NCBI RefSeq assembly: GCF_019097855.1
Contig: NZ_JAHRGL010000062.1
Coordinates: 124,001 to 188,000 of the forward strand
Direction of reading: 5' to 3'
Length of the DNA: 64,000 nt
From: Geopseudomonas aromaticivorans
Lineage (GTDB): Bacteria > Pseudomonadota > Gammaproteobacteria > Pseudomonadales > Pseudomonadaceae
Position numbers and translations under genes: made by a program. The number at the start of each line of letters is the position of its first letter. Position 1 is the stretch's first letter. Under the pieces are notes generated by a model. That model saw nothing but the letters and a program-made list of their open reading frames with translations. It was not told the origin of the DNA and made no database searches. This document shows, one piece after another, positions 29,223-37,803 of this stretch.

Positions 29223-29441
29223 ATGTACGTCTGTCTTTGCCTGGGTGTCACCGACCATCAGATTCGCGATGCCATCTACGAGGGTTGCTGCAGCTATCGC
29301 CAGGTCCGCGAAAACACTGGTGTCGGCACCCAGTGCGGCAAGTGCGCCTGCGAAGCCAAGAAGCTAGTCCGCCACACCATCCACGACGTGCACCAGGCCC
29401 AGACCGCCCTCGCCCACCCGGCGACCTTCGCCGCCGCCTAA
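29223..29441 (+). CDS. bfd: Bacterioferritin-associated ferredoxin
   Basis: 72 residues from the ATG at 29223. Four cysteines arranged as C-L-C (positions 4 and 6) and later CGKC bind the [2Fe-2S] cluster of the BFD-like fold (MYVCLCLGVTDHQIRDAIYEGCCSYRQVRENTGVGTQ). Bfd docks on BfrB and passes electrons in so stored ferric iron leaves as Fe2+. The bfrB gene follows after about 130 bp. Induced under iron limitation in P. aeruginosa. Confidence 0.95.
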   Translation: MYVCLCLGVTDHQIRDAIYEGCCSYRQVRENTGVGTQCGKCACEAKKLVRHTIHDVHQAQTALAHPATFAAA

Positions 29442-29570
29442 GTCCAGCCCCCGGCACCCTGGCGCTCCGTTTCGCGGAGCGCGCCAAGATTGCAGCCACC
29501 TGCATTTGACAGCCCCCCGTACCCGACCAAGACTCTTTGCCTATCCATCACCGGCGAGGCGGGCTACGGC

Positions 29571-30041
29571 ATGAAAGGCGACAAGAAAGTCATCCAGCAC
29601 CTGAACACCATCCTCGGCAACGAACTGGTAGCGATCAACCAGTACTTCCTGCACGCGCGGATGTATGAGGACTGGGGGCTGAAGCGGCTCGGCAAGCACG
29701 AGTACGACGAGTCGATCGACGAGATGAAGCATGCGGATAAACTGATCAAGCGCATCCTGTTTCTCGAAGGCCTGCCCAACCTGCAGGATCTGGGCAAGCT
29801 GCTGATCGGCGAGAACACCAAGGAAATGCTCGAGTGCGACCTGAAGATCGAGCAGAAGGCCGTTCCCGACCTCAAGGAAGCCATCGCCTACTGCGAGAGC
29901 ATCGCCGACTACGGCACCCGCGACCTGCTGGAAGAAATCCTCGACTCCGAGGAAGAGCACATCGACTGGCTGGAAACCCAGCTCGACCTGATCGGCAAGG
30001 TAGGTCTGGAGAACTACCTGCAGTCGCAGATGCACGACTGA
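29571..30041 (+). CDS. bfrB: Bacterioferritin BfrB
   Basis: 156 residues from the ATG at 29571 with GAGGCGGG upstream. N-terminus [12 protein letters not shown] typical of haem-binding bacterioferritins. Ferroxidase ligands: E18 (NELVAINQY), E51 and H54 (DEMKHADK, also containing haem ligand M52), E94, and E127/H130 (EEEHIDWL). It stores iron in a 24-subunit shell with haem at subunit pairs. It lies next to its redox partner bfd but is separately spaced, which fits opposite iron control. Confidence 0.96.
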   Translation: MKGDKKVIQHLNTILGNELVAINQYFLHARMYEDWGLKRLGKHEYDESIDEMKHADKLIKRILFLEGLPNLQDLGKLLIGENTKEMLECDLKIEQKAVPDLKEAIAYCESIADYGTRDLLEEILDSEEEHIDWLETQLDLIGKVGLENYLQSQMHD

Positions 30042-30051
30042 GCGGAAACGA

Positions 30052-30075
30052 AAAAGCCCCTGGGCAGGGGCTTTT
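30052..30075. terminator. Bidirectional terminator between bfrB and grxD
   Basis: Stem AAAAGCCCC/GGGGCTTTT with a 6-nt loop between converging genes; A and T runs flank both sides. Confidence 0.85.
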
Positions 30076-30099
30076 CAACTCAACGCGGCGTGGGGTCGG

Positions 30100-30423
30100 T
30101 CACTCGCCCTTGTGCACGGCCGCCTTGATCAGCGGCTGCAGTTCGCCCTTCTCGTGCATCTCGAGAATGATGTCGCTGCCGCCGACCAGCTCGCCGTCGA
30201 CCCACAGCTGCGGGAAGGTCGGCCAGTTGGCATATTGCGGCAGGCTGGCACGGATTTCCGGGTGCTGCAGGATGTCGACATAGGCGAACTTCTCGCCGCA
30301 AGCCATCACCGCCTGCGAAGCGCGCGCAGAGAAACCGCACTGCGGAGCGTTGGGCGAACCCTTCATGTACAACAGAACGGGGTTGCTGGCGATTTGTTCT
30401 TTAATGGTCTCGATGATGTCCAT
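30100..30423 (-). CDS. grxD: Monothiol glutaredoxin 4 (CGFS type)
   Basis: 107 residues. Active site PQCGFSARASQ with the single-Cys CGFS motif at about 29-32, then WPTFPQLWVDGELVGGSDIILEMHE, the glutathione-binding region. Such proteins carry [2Fe-2S] clusters bridged by glutathione and deliver them to other proteins. Its place beside bfd/bfrB matches the P. aeruginosa order. It converges with bfrB. Confidence 0.96.
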   Translation of the reverse strand: MDIIETIKEQIASNPVLLYMKGSPNAPQCGFSARASQAVMACGEKFAYVDILQHPEIRASLPQYANWPTFPQLWVDGELVGGSDIILEMHEKGELQPLIKAAVHKGE

Positions 30424-30561
30424 GGTCTACCTCGGCTGAAGGTTCCGGCACATGACCGGTGAAATTGAGCGATTGTAACGGAAAGCCGAGCACGACGCTC
30501 GGCCTTGCATCCCCCGCCGCGGGACTGTGCACTTCACGCCATCCGGCCAAAAACCGGCGGT

Positions 30562-30589
30562 TTGCGCAGTCACGTTATTTCCTTATAAG
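30562..30589 (+). promoter_or_regulatory. Candidate argF promoter
   Basis: TTGCGC at 30562-30567 and TATAAG at 30584-30589 are separated by 16 nt in an AT-rich patch about 110 bp before argF. ArgR control is known for argF in P. aeruginosa, but I could not place an ArgR box confidently. Confidence 0.4.
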
Positions 30590-30698
30590 ATCGGCTTCTT
30601 TTTTCGTTGAACACCGCACAGTGCGGTCCCGCCGCAGTTCTCGCCCGCTCACGCCCAAAGCCGGTCATTTCTGCGGCCTGTCCTACAGGTAGTGAATA

Positions 30699-31616
30699 AT
30701 GAGCGTTCGGCACTTTCTCTCGTTGATGGATTGCACGCCCCTGGAGCTGGCCAGCCTGATCCACCGTGGCATCGAGCTGAAAGACCTGCGCAAGCGCCGC
30801 GTGCTCTACGAGCCGCTGAAGAACCGCGTGCTGGGGATGATCTTCGAGAAGGCCTCGACCCGCACCCGGGTATCGTTCGAAGCCGGCATGATCCAGCTCG
30901 GCGGCCAGGCCATCTTCCTGTCACCGCGCGACACCCAGCTCGGCCGCGGCGAGCCGATCAGCGACTCCGCCATCGTCATGTCGAGCATGCTCGACGCGAT
31001 CATGATCCGTACCTTCGCCCACCAGAACGTCCTCGACTTCGCCGCCCACTCGCAGGTGCCGGTGATCAACGGCCTCTCCGATGACCTGCACCCCTGCCAG
31101 CTGCTGGCCGACATGCAGACCTTCCACGAACACCGCGGCTCGATCCAGGGCAAGACCGTGGCCTGGATCGGCGACGGCAACAACATGTGCAACACCTACG
31201 CCCAAGCCGCCGTGCAGTACGACTTCCAGCTCAGGGTCGCCTGCCCGGCAGGCTTCGACCCCAAGCCCGAGTTCATCGAGCAGGCCCAGGGCCGCGTCAC
31301 GCTGGTGCGCGACCCGCGCGAGGCGGTAGCCGGCGCGCATTTGGTGAGCACCGACGTGTGGGCCTCGATGGGCCAGGAGGAAGAGCTCGCCGCGCGCATG
31401 AAGCTCTTCGCCCCCTACCAGGTCAGCCGCGAACTGCTCGACCTGGCCAGCAGCGACGTGCTGTTCATGCACTGCCTGCCCGCCCACCGTGGCGAGGAAA
31501 TCAGCCTCGACCTGCTCGACGACCCGCGCTCGGTCGCCTGGGACCAGGCAGAGAATCGCCTGCACGCGCAGAAGGCGCTGCTCGAGTTCCTCGTCGAGCA
31601 CGCCGGCAACGTCTAG
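30699..31616 (+). CDS. argF: Ornithine carbamoyltransferase, anabolic
   Basis: 305 residues. Carbamoyl-phosphate site [11 protein letters not shown] near residue 50, [14 protein letters not shown] near 130, [13 protein letters not shown] near 150 and ornithine site [14 protein letters not shown] near 262. It makes citrulline for ArgG, also in this window. Its length and adjacency to the ABC ATPase gene match the P. aeruginosa locus. Confidence 0.97.
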   Translation: MSVRHFLSLMDCTPLELASLIHRGIELKDLRKRRVLYEPLKNRVLGMIFEKASTRTRVSFEAGMIQLGGQAIFLSPRDTQLGRGEPISDSAIVMSSMLDAIMIRTFAHQNVLDFAAHSQVPVINGLSDDLHPCQLLADMQTFHEHRGSIQGKTVAWIGDGNNMCNTYAQAAVQYDFQLRVACPAGFDPKPEFIEQAQGRVTLVRDPREAVAGAHLVSTDVWASMGQEEELAARMKLFAPYQVSRELLDLASSDVLFMHCLPAHRGEEISLDLLDDPRSVAWDQAENRLHAQKALLEFLVEHAGNV

Positions 31617-31630
31617 TCAGGAAGCGCCCG

Positions 31631-32719
31631 ATGCCCAACCACCTGCTGCTCAACCTGCGCAATCTGGTCTGCGGCTACCAGGCACAGCGGGTGGTGCAGA
31701 ACATCAGTCTGCACCTGAATGCCGGCGACATCGGCTGCCTGCTCGGCCCCTCGGGCTGCGGCAAGACCACCACCCTGCGCGCCATCGCCGGCTTCGAACC
31801 CGTGCAAGAAGGCAGCATCGAGCTGGCCGGTGAAGTGATCTCCCGCCCCGGCTATACCCTCGCCCCGGAAAAGCGCCGCATCGGCATGGTGTTCCAGGAC
31901 TACGCCCTGTTCCCGCACCTGACGGTGGCCGAGAACATCGCCTTCGGCATCCGCCAGCATCCGCAGCGCGAGCGCATCGCCGCCGAGATGCTCGAGCTGG
32001 TCAATCTCGGCGCCCTCGGCAAACGCTATCCCCATGAGCTGTCCGGCGGCCAGCAGCAGCGCGTAGCCCTGGCCCGCGCGCTGGCACCGGAGCCGCGCCT
32101 GCTGCTGCTTGACGAGCCGTTCTCCAACCTCGACGTCGAGTTGCGCCGCCGCCTCAGCCACGAGGTGCGCGAGATCCTCAAGTCGCGCGGCACCAGCGCC
32201 ATCCTGGTCACCCACGACCAGGAGGAGGCCTTCGCCGTCAGCGACCAGGTCGGCGTGTTCAAGGACGGCCACCTGGAACAGTGGGATACGCCGTTCAACC
32301 TCTACCACGAGCCGCTGACCCCCTTCGTCGCCAGCTTCATCGGCCAGGGCTACTTCGTGCGCGGCCAGATGCTCAGCCACGACACGGTGCAGACCGAGCT
32401 CGGCGTGATCCGCGGCAACCGCGCCTACCAGTGGGCACCAGGCACCGCGGTGGACATGCTGCTGCGCCCGGACGACATCGTCCACGCGCCGGACAGCGCG
32501 CTGCAGGCGCGCATCGTTGGCAAAAGCTTCCTCGGCGCCGCCACCCTGTACCGCCTGCAGCTGGCCACCGGCACCCACCTTGAGGCCTTGTTCGCCAGCC
32601 ATGCCGATCATCGGGTCGGCGAGGACATCGGCATCCGCGTCGCCGCCGACCATCTGGTCGCCTTCCCCGCCCAAGGCAGCGTGGCCACCCAGGCCCTGGC
32701 GGAAAGCCGCGTCGGCTGA
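31631..32719 (+). CDS. ABC transporter ATP-binding protein, FbpC/PotA type
   Basis: 362 residues, 14 bp after argF. Walker A GPSGCGKTTT near residue 40, Q-loop VFQDYALFPHLTV, signature LSGGQQQRVALARAL near 138, Walker B LLLLDEPFSNLD, H-loop LVTHDQEEA, then a C-terminal TOBE-like regulatory domain from about 240. This layout is typical of Fe3+/polyamine/sulfate importers. No permease or binding-protein gene is adjacent, so the cargo is open. The ending continues to 32719 without a clear terminator. Confidence 0.9.
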   Translation: MPNHLLLNLRNLVCGYQAQRVVQNISLHLNAGDIGCLLGPSGCGKTTTLRAIAGFEPVQEGSIELAGEVISRPGYTLAPEKRRIGMVFQDYALFPHLTVAENIAFGIRQHPQRERIAAEMLELVNLGALGKRYPHELSGGQQQRVALARALAPEPRLLLLDEPFSNLDVELRRRLSHEVREILKSRGTSAILVTHDQEEAFAVSDQVGVFKDGHLEQWDTPFNLYHEPLTPFVASFIGQGYFVRGQMLSHDTVQTELGVIRGNRAYQWAPGTAVDMLLRPDDIVHAPDSALQARIVGKSFLGAATLYRLQLATGTHLEALFASHADHRVGEDIGIRVAADHLVAFPAQGSVATQALAESRVG

Positions 32720-33067
32720 CGCTCCGGCGCCCCGCACCGCCGCAAGGCAGCCGCGCCTCAGAACGGGGCTGCCATCCTGCCAGCTACCACCGGCACCCAC
32801 CGCAACAGCGTGCGCCCAGGCGTCACCCGTGCTGGCACACATCCTGCTTGACTGATCCCCGCCCGGCACAACGGCGTGCTGCGCACCGACAACGACGTCA
32901 CCATCCGCCACCCTTCGCCGGGCGGCAGGATTGTGGCGTTTTTTTATGCCGGTCGTTTTATCGGACACCCAGGCCAGTGCGCTCAGGCGCCCCGATACCA
33001 CGGACCACCAGAGCGGGACTGCGTACGGATGACGCAGACACCGCCACCGAGCAAAGGAGCATTGCCC
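32720..33067. other. Intergenic stretch of 348 bp
   Basis: No open frame here has family features. The right part contains GGATTGTGGCG and a run of seven T (about 32940-32946) flanked by CGGCA and TGCCG. This could be a weak terminator or part of a promoter for the following gene. No repeat family of this window occurs in it. Confidence 0.4.
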
Positions 33068-33859
33068 ATGCGTACCCTATCGATCTTCCTGCGCAGCGTC
33101 CTGCTGCTGGCCCTGCTGCCGCTCAGCCTGCCCGGCTGGGCGGCGATCAGCGATGCCGAAGCGACCAACCTGTCCGGCATGCAGCGCATGCTCAGCCAGC
33201 GCATCGCCAAGAGCTACCTGATGATCGGCACCGACGTGCGCAGCGATGTGGGCAACGAGCAGCTCGACCAGAGCATGGCCAGTTTCGAGCAGAACCATCT
33301 GGCCCTGATCGAGTACGCCCCCAGCGGCGATATCCGTCGCGAGCTGGATAAAACCGGCAGCCTCTGGCAGAGCTATCGCGAGCTGGCCCTGAAACGCCCG
33401 GACAAGACCAGCGCCGTCCAGCTGCTGGCCTTGAGCGACGAGCTGCTGGCACAGTGTGAGAAGGTGGTGCAGATGATCGAGCGGCATACCGGCAGCAGCA
33501 GCGCCTGGCTGGTCAACCGCAGCGGCCGCCAGCGCATGCTCAGCCAGCGCATCGCCAAGCTGTACCTGGCACGCAGCTGGCACCTGCCGATCGACAACCT
33601 GGACCAGCAGTTCAACCAGGCGGTAAGCGAGTTCGGCACCGCCCTCAGCGAGCTACAGAGCGCCAAGCAGAACACCCGCGAGATCAGTGCCGCCCTGAAC
33701 AAGGCCGATGCGCAGTGGCAGTTTTCGCGGGTCGGCTTTCACCTCTCCGAAGATGGCCGCTACGTGCCTACGGTGATCACCATCACCACCGAAACCCTGC
33801 TCGGCCAGATGCAGGCGCTGACGGCCGCCTACACCATACACATGCAGAACGAGTCCTGA
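33068..33859 (+). CDS. Exported protein with two PilJ/NarX-type sensor N-terminal domains
   Basis: 263 residues from the ATG at 33068 (AAAGGAG upstream). Signal peptide ending LSLPGWAA. Two copies of the same short motif occur: SGMQRMLSQRIAKSYL near residue 37 and SGRQRMLSQRIAKLYL near 152. Each starts a four-helix bundle of the type found as the ligand-binding part of NarX and PilJ. There is no transmembrane segment after the signal and no kinase, HAMP or methyl-accepting part. It may therefore be a free periplasmic ligand-binding protein. Partner unknown. Confidence 0.8.
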   Translation: MRTLSIFLRSVLLLALLPLSLPGWAAISDAEATNLSGMQRMLSQRIAKSYLMIGTDVRSDVGNEQLDQSMASFEQNHLALIEYAPSGDIRRELDKTGSLWQSYRELALKRPDKTSAVQLLALSDELLAQCEKVVQMIERHTGSSSAWLVNRSGRQRMLSQRIAKLYLARSWHLPIDNLDQQFNQAVSEFGTALSELQSAKQNTREISAALNKADAQWQFSRVGFHLSEDGRYVPTVITITTETLLGQMQALTAAYTIHMQNES

Positions 33860-33888
33860 TCCACCAGCCGAATGGGGCCGGCCGGCCC

Positions 33889-34359
33889 CTACTCGCGTCC
33901 GATGGCGGCGAAGCTGGCCTGGCAATGCTCTGCCAGCACGGCGGCCGCCAGCTCCACCTCCAGCCCGCGCCGACCGGCGCTGACGAACACGGTCGGGAAC
34001 GCTTGCGCCGAGGCGTCGATGAAGGTGCGCAGGCGTTTCTTCTGGCCCAGCGGACTGATGCCGCCGAGCAGATAGCCGGTAGCACGCTGCGCCGCCGCCG
34101 GATCGGCCATGTCCGCCTTCTTCACCCCCGCCGCCTGGGCCAGCGCCTTGAGGTCCAGGGTGCCGGCCACCGGCACCACCGCCACCAGCAGCTCGCCCTT
34201 CTCGCTGGCGGCGAGCAGCGTCTTGAACACCCGCGCCGGTTCCAGCCCGAGCTTCTCCGCCGCCTCCAGGCCGTAGGACGGCGCCTTGGGGTCATGGCTG
34301 TAACTGTGCACGGTGTGAACGGCGCGAACTTTCTTCAACAGATCTATGGCGGGGGTCAT
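33889..34359 (-). CDS. ybaK: Cys-tRNA(Pro)/Cys-tRNA(Cys) deacylase
   Basis: 156 residues from the ATG at 34359. YbaK/EbsC fold: THVHSY-like N-terminus (AVHTVHSYSHDP), then GEL LVAVVPVAGTLDLKALAQAAGVKKADMAD and GYLLGGISPLGQKKRL. It hydrolyses cysteine mischarged on tRNA-Pro. Single gene converging on the PilJ-like gene and divergent from glpD. Confidence 0.93.
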   Translation of the reverse strand: MTPAIDLLKKVRAVHTVHSYSHDPKAPSYGLEAAEKLGLEPARVFKTLLAASEKGELLVAVVPVAGTLDLKALAQAAGVKKADMADPAAAQRATGYLLGGISPLGQKKRLRTFIDASAQAFPTVFVSAGRRGLEVELAAAVLAEHCQASFAAIGRE

Positions 34360-34493
34360 GTTGGCTTCACGAAAACGGACCAGAATGGAAGGAAGGTAAC
34401 GCAAAAGCCATCCGTGGGGCAGCAAGGACCGCGCAGCCCTCCCAGCCGGCCCGCTCCAATGGGCAAGACAACAAGACCAAAGGCTCAGCCATC

Positions 34494-36113
34494 ATGACAG
34501 CATCCCAGCCTATCTCCGCACCGCTGGCCGAGGTCTACGACCTCGCCGTGATCGGTGGCGGCATCAACGGTTGCGGCATCGCCGCCGACGCCGCCGGACG
34601 TGGCCTGTCGGTGTTCCTCTGCGAGCAGCACGATCTCGCCGCCCACACCTCCTCGGCCAGCAGCAAGCTGGTCCATGGCGGTCTGCGTTATCTGGAGCAC
34701 CATGAATTTCGCCTGGTGCGCGAAGCCCTCGGCGAGCGCGAGGTGCTGCTGAACATGGCGCCGCACCTGGTGCGCCCGCTGCGCTTCGTCCTCCCGCACC
34801 GCCCGCACCTGCGGCCAACCTGGATGATCCGCGCCGGGCTGTTCCTCTACGATCACCTCGGCGTGCGGCACAGCCTGCCGGGCTCGCGCCACCTGACCTT
34901 CGGCCCCGGCTGCCCGCTCAAGGCCGAGATCGCCGAAGGCTTCGAGTACTCCGACTGCTGGGTCGACGATGCCCGCCTGGTGGTGGCCAATGCCATCAGT
35001 GCCCGCGAGCATGGCGCGCACATCCACCCGCGCACTCGCTGCGTCGGCGCGCGGCGCAGCAAGGGCCTGTGGCATCTGCATCTGGAGCGCGAGGACGGCA
35101 GCCTGCTGTCGCTGCGCGCCCGCGCGCTGGTCAACGCCGCCGGTCCCTGGGTCGAGCAGTTCCTCCAGGAGACCCTGCACCAGTCGAGCACCCAGCATCT
35201 GCGCCTGATCCAGGGCAGCCACATCGTGGTGCCGCGCCTGCACGACGGCGAACAGGCCTACATCCTGCAGAACGAGGACGGGCGCATCGTCTTCGTGCTG
35301 CCCTACCAGCAACGCTTCAGTCTGATCGGCACCACCGACCGCGAATACCACGGCGATCCGGCGGCGGTACAGATCAGTGACGAAGAGATCGACTACCTGC
35401 TGGCGGTGGTCAACGCCCACTTCCGCCAGCAGATCAGCCGCAACAGCATCGTCAGCCACTTTTCCGGGGTGCGCCCGCTGTACGACGATGCGGCCGGCAA
35501 CCCCTCGGCCATCACCCGCGACTATCACCTGGCACTGGCCAGCGAGCACGGCAGCGCCCCGCTGCTGTCGGTGTTCGGCGGCAAGCTGACTACCTATCGC
35601 AAGCTGGCCGAAGCCGCACTGGAGCAGCTGGCACCGTTCTTCCCGCACCTGCAGCCGGCCTGGACCGCGAGCAGCAAGCTACCCGGTGCCGAAGAGCTGG
35701 ACTCGGTGAGCAAACTGGCCGAGGACCTGTGCGACAGCCACGGCTGGCTGTCGCCGGATCTGGCCCGGCGCTGGGCCGGCAGCTACGGCACCCGTGCCTG
35801 GCAGCTGCTGGAGGACGTGCATTGCCTGATGGACATGGGCGAGAACTTCGGCGCCGGCCTGTACGCCTGCGAAGTGGACTACCTGTGCCGCGAGGAATGG
35901 GCACGTAGCGCCGAGGACATCCTCTGGCGCCGCAGCAAGCTCGGCCTGTTCCTCGGCCCCATGCAACAGCAGCGGCTGGTGCGCTACCTGCAAACACAGC
36001 ACGGCGAAGCGGCCGAACAGGTCAGAGCGATCGTCCACGAACGGCTGGCCCCGTCTTATGCCACGCCCCTGTTGCGTCTCGACGACAGCGCAACCAAGCG
36101 ACCGGCGCGATGA
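34494..36113 (+). CDS. glpD: Aerobic glycerol-3-phosphate dehydrogenase
   Basis: 539 residues. FAD-binding dinucleotide motif DLAVIGGGINGCGIAADAAGRG at residue 17, then SSASSKLVHGGLRYLEHHEF, GTTDREYHGDP and FSGVRPLYDD. It oxidises glycerol-3-phosphate to dihydroxyacetone phosphate at the inner membrane and passes electrons to quinone. It is longer by about 25 residues than many GlpDs, mostly at the ends. The glpF/glpK/glpR genes usual in Pseudomonas are not adjacent. Confidence 0.95.
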   Translation: MTASQPISAPLAEVYDLAVIGGGINGCGIAADAAGRGLSVFLCEQHDLAAHTSSASSKLVHGGLRYLEHHEFRLVREALGEREVLLNMAPHLVRPLRFVLPHRPHLRPTWMIRAGLFLYDHLGVRHSLPGSRHLTFGPGCPLKAEIAEGFEYSDCWVDDARLVVANAISAREHGAHIHPRTRCVGARRSKGLWHLHLEREDGSLLSLRARALVNAAGPWVEQFLQETLHQSSTQHLRLIQGSHIVVPRLHDGEQAYILQNEDGRIVFVLPYQQRFSLIGTTDREYHGDPAAVQISDEEIDYLLAVVNAHFRQQISRNSIVSHFSGVRPLYDDAAGNPSAITRDYHLALASEHGSAPLLSVFGGKLTTYRKLAEAALEQLAPFFPHLQPAWTASSKLPGAEELDSVSKLAEDLCDSHGWLSPDLARRWAGSYGTRAWQLLEDVHCLMDMGENFGAGLYACEVDYLCREEWARSAEDILWRRSKLGLFLGPMQQQRLVRYLQTQHGEAAEQVRAIVHERLAPSYATPLLRLDDSATKRPAR

Positions 36114-36152
36114 GAGCGTCCGGGCCCCGACGGCCCGGACGCCAGTTGCGGC

Positions 36153-37505
36153 TTACCAGAGGGCCAGGGTGTAGTCGATGTTGATCCGGGTCTCGTCGAT
36201 GTCGCGGAAGTAATCGTTGCGGTTGCTGGCGTAGCGCCAGCGCAGGCCGAGGTTCTTCAACGAACCAGACTGCACCACGTAGGCCAGCTCGACGCCACGC
36301 TCGATCTCGCTGGCGCGGTGATCGACGCCCGGCAGTTCGATGTTGTCGCCGTGGATGTAGCGCAGCATGCCGCGCAGCCCCGGGACTCCAAGCGCGACAA
36401 AGTCGTAGTCGTAGCGTACGCCCAATGTCCGCTCGTCAGGATTGACGAAGTCGGAGGTCATTGCCAGCTCGGAGTGCACGTGCACGTCAGTGCGATAGAT
36501 AAAGGGTTGCGCGCTGTCGCCGCTTTGCTGCATGTAGCCGACCATCAGCGAGTGCGGCCCAGTCAGCCAGTTGAACCGCAGGCCGAGGCTCTGGTTGTCC
36601 ACCTTGCCGGCGCGCGCCTCGCCATCCTCTCGGCTGTTGAAGTAGCGCAGGTCGGTTTTCAGCTTGCTGCCCTCAGACAGTGGCAGGGTGTGGACCAGGC
36701 CGAAGTAATGCTGCTGGTAGATTTCCTTCAGCTGGGCATAGTTGTAGCTGGTGACCAGGCTGTCCGACCAGCGATAGTCGAGGCCGGTGAAGTCGAACCT
36801 GTTCGACTCGGCCGCTTCATTGAAGCGCCCGTACGGGCCATTGACCCGCAGCGGCTCGTAGTTGCTCGAGTTGCGGACATTCATGCGGTCGATGTGACCG
36901 AGATGCAAGGTCAGGTTGTCGAGTTCATCCGAGCGCAAGTAGGCGCCACGGAAGGTCGGCGTGAACAGGCGGGTCGGTACCGACAGGAGCACCGGCAGGG
37001 TCGGGCTGAGGGTGCCAACCTGCAGCTCGGTGGCGGAAATCTTGGCCTTGGCGGTCAGGCCCAGCTCGGAGTAGTTGTCGCCCGGCTCATTGGTAACCGG
37101 ATCAGACGGCAGCAGATCGTTACCGAGCAAGGTGCGGCCAGGGCCGCCGTCGAGCTTGAAACCGGCGGTGCCGAGCACGTTGAGGCCGAAGCCTACCGGG
37201 CCTTCGGTAAAGCCGGACTCCATGCGCAGAATGAGGCCCTGCGCCCAGGCCTGGCTCTGCGATACGTCGTTGATCCTGGCGGGGAGGTTCGGGTTGTTGG
37301 AGCGGAAGTCGCGGTCGAAATAGTAGTTGCGCAGGGTCAGGGTGGCCTTGCTGCCTTCGACGAAGCCGCCCGCTTGGGCCCGCGCCACTTTTCCTGACGG
37401 CCAACCCGCAGCCGCAGGTAGGGTCTCGACGTATCCGCCCGCTTGGGCCAGTCCCACCTGGCCACAGAGGATGGCGCTGGCGATGAGGGTGCGCTTGAAG
37501 TGCAT
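36153..37505 (-). CDS. OprD-family outer-membrane porin (aromatic acid type), with in-frame insertion at signal peptide end
   Basis: 450 residues. Signal peptide MHFKRTLIASAILCGQVGLAQA, then the OprD barrel: FVEGSKATLTLRNYYFDRDF, GFTEGPVGFGLNVLG, RLFTPTFRGAYLRSDEL, and the terminal aromatic end IDYTLALW. Near the mature start AQAGGYVE and AQAGGFVE occur 23 residues apart. A 69-bp block between 15-bp direct repeats (37366-37380 and 37435-37449) causes this; removing it restores the usual family N-terminus. OprD-group porins admit amino acids or aromatic acids. It follows mhpT on the same strand and carries AACAATAA beside its ribosome site, so uptake of the mhp substrate is a fair inference. 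Confidence 0.88.
   Translation of the reverse strand: MHFKRTLIASAILCGQVGLAQAGGYVETLPAAAGWPSGKVARAQAGGFVEGSKATLTLRNYYFDRDFRSNNPNLPARINDVSQSQAWAQGLILRMESGFTEGPVGFGLNVLGTAGFKLDGGPGRTLLGNDLLPSDPVTNEPGDNYSELGLTAKAKISATELQVGTLSPTLPVLLSVPTRLFTPTFRGAYLRSDELDNLTLHLGHIDRMNVRNSSNYEPLRVNGPYGRFNEAAESNRFDFTGLDYRWSDSLVTSYNYAQLKEIYQQHYFGLVHTLPLSEGSKLKTDLRYFNSREDGEARAGKVDNQSLGLRFNWLTGPHSLMVGYMQQSGDSAQPFIYRTDVHVHSELAMTSDFVNPDERTLGVRYDYDFVALGVPGLRGMLRYIHGDNIELPGVDHRASEIERGVELAYVVQSGSLKNLGLRWRYASNRNDYFRDIDETRINIDYTLALW
37366..37449 (-). repeat. 15-bp direct repeats bounding a 69-bp insertion in the porin gene
   Basis: CCGCCCGCTTGGGCC occurs at 37366-37380 and 37435-37449, exactly 69 bp (23 codons) apart. It spans the AQAGG(F/Y)V signal-cleavage region. 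Confidence 0.9.
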
Positions 37506-37518
37506 GGGGTTGCTCCTT

Positions 37519-37526
37519 TTATTGTT
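37519..37526 (-). promoter_or_regulatory. Candidate Hfq/Crc motif at porin ribosome site
   Basis: AACAATAA on the minus strand fits the AAnAAnAA catabolite-repression motif of Pseudomonas. It touches AGGAG at 37511-37516 just before the porin ATG. Confidence 0.55.
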
Positions 37527-37767
37527 GTGTCACTACAGCCTGCACCGGACGCAGGCTTTATCGACAGCCATTGCCCCTACACTCCGGTCACGGGAGTCCA
37601 GGGGAACAGCGCCATGGGTCAAGACGATGCGCAGAACGCCAGCACCCGCCGCTCGTGCGGGGGTGAGGTCAGTTGATTGCGCTCGATCCGGGGGCACGCT
37701 CACCGTGCAGCCAGGTTGTTGCGGGGGTGCGCCCCTGCGGCGGCCTGCAAGTCGGCGTGCCGGAACG

Positions 37768-37799
37768 GCTCCGGCATCGCCCGCGGGCGACGCCGGAGC
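37768..37799 (-). terminator. Long hairpin after mhpT
   Basis: GCTCCGGC/GCCGGAGC outer stem, one mismatch, then TCGCCCG/CGGGCGA. It starts 5 bp beyond the mhpT stop and has no T run. It could end the mhpD-F-E-T transcript or shield its 3' end. The rest of the 298-bp mhpT-porin gap shows no gene. Confidence 0.55.
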
Positions 37800-37803
37800 T
37801 GGC

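Noticed and set aside
37443-37676. 77-codon plus-strand frame upstream of the porin
   Set aside because: It overlaps the porin start antisense, has no ribosome site or family match, and runs through the promoter region.
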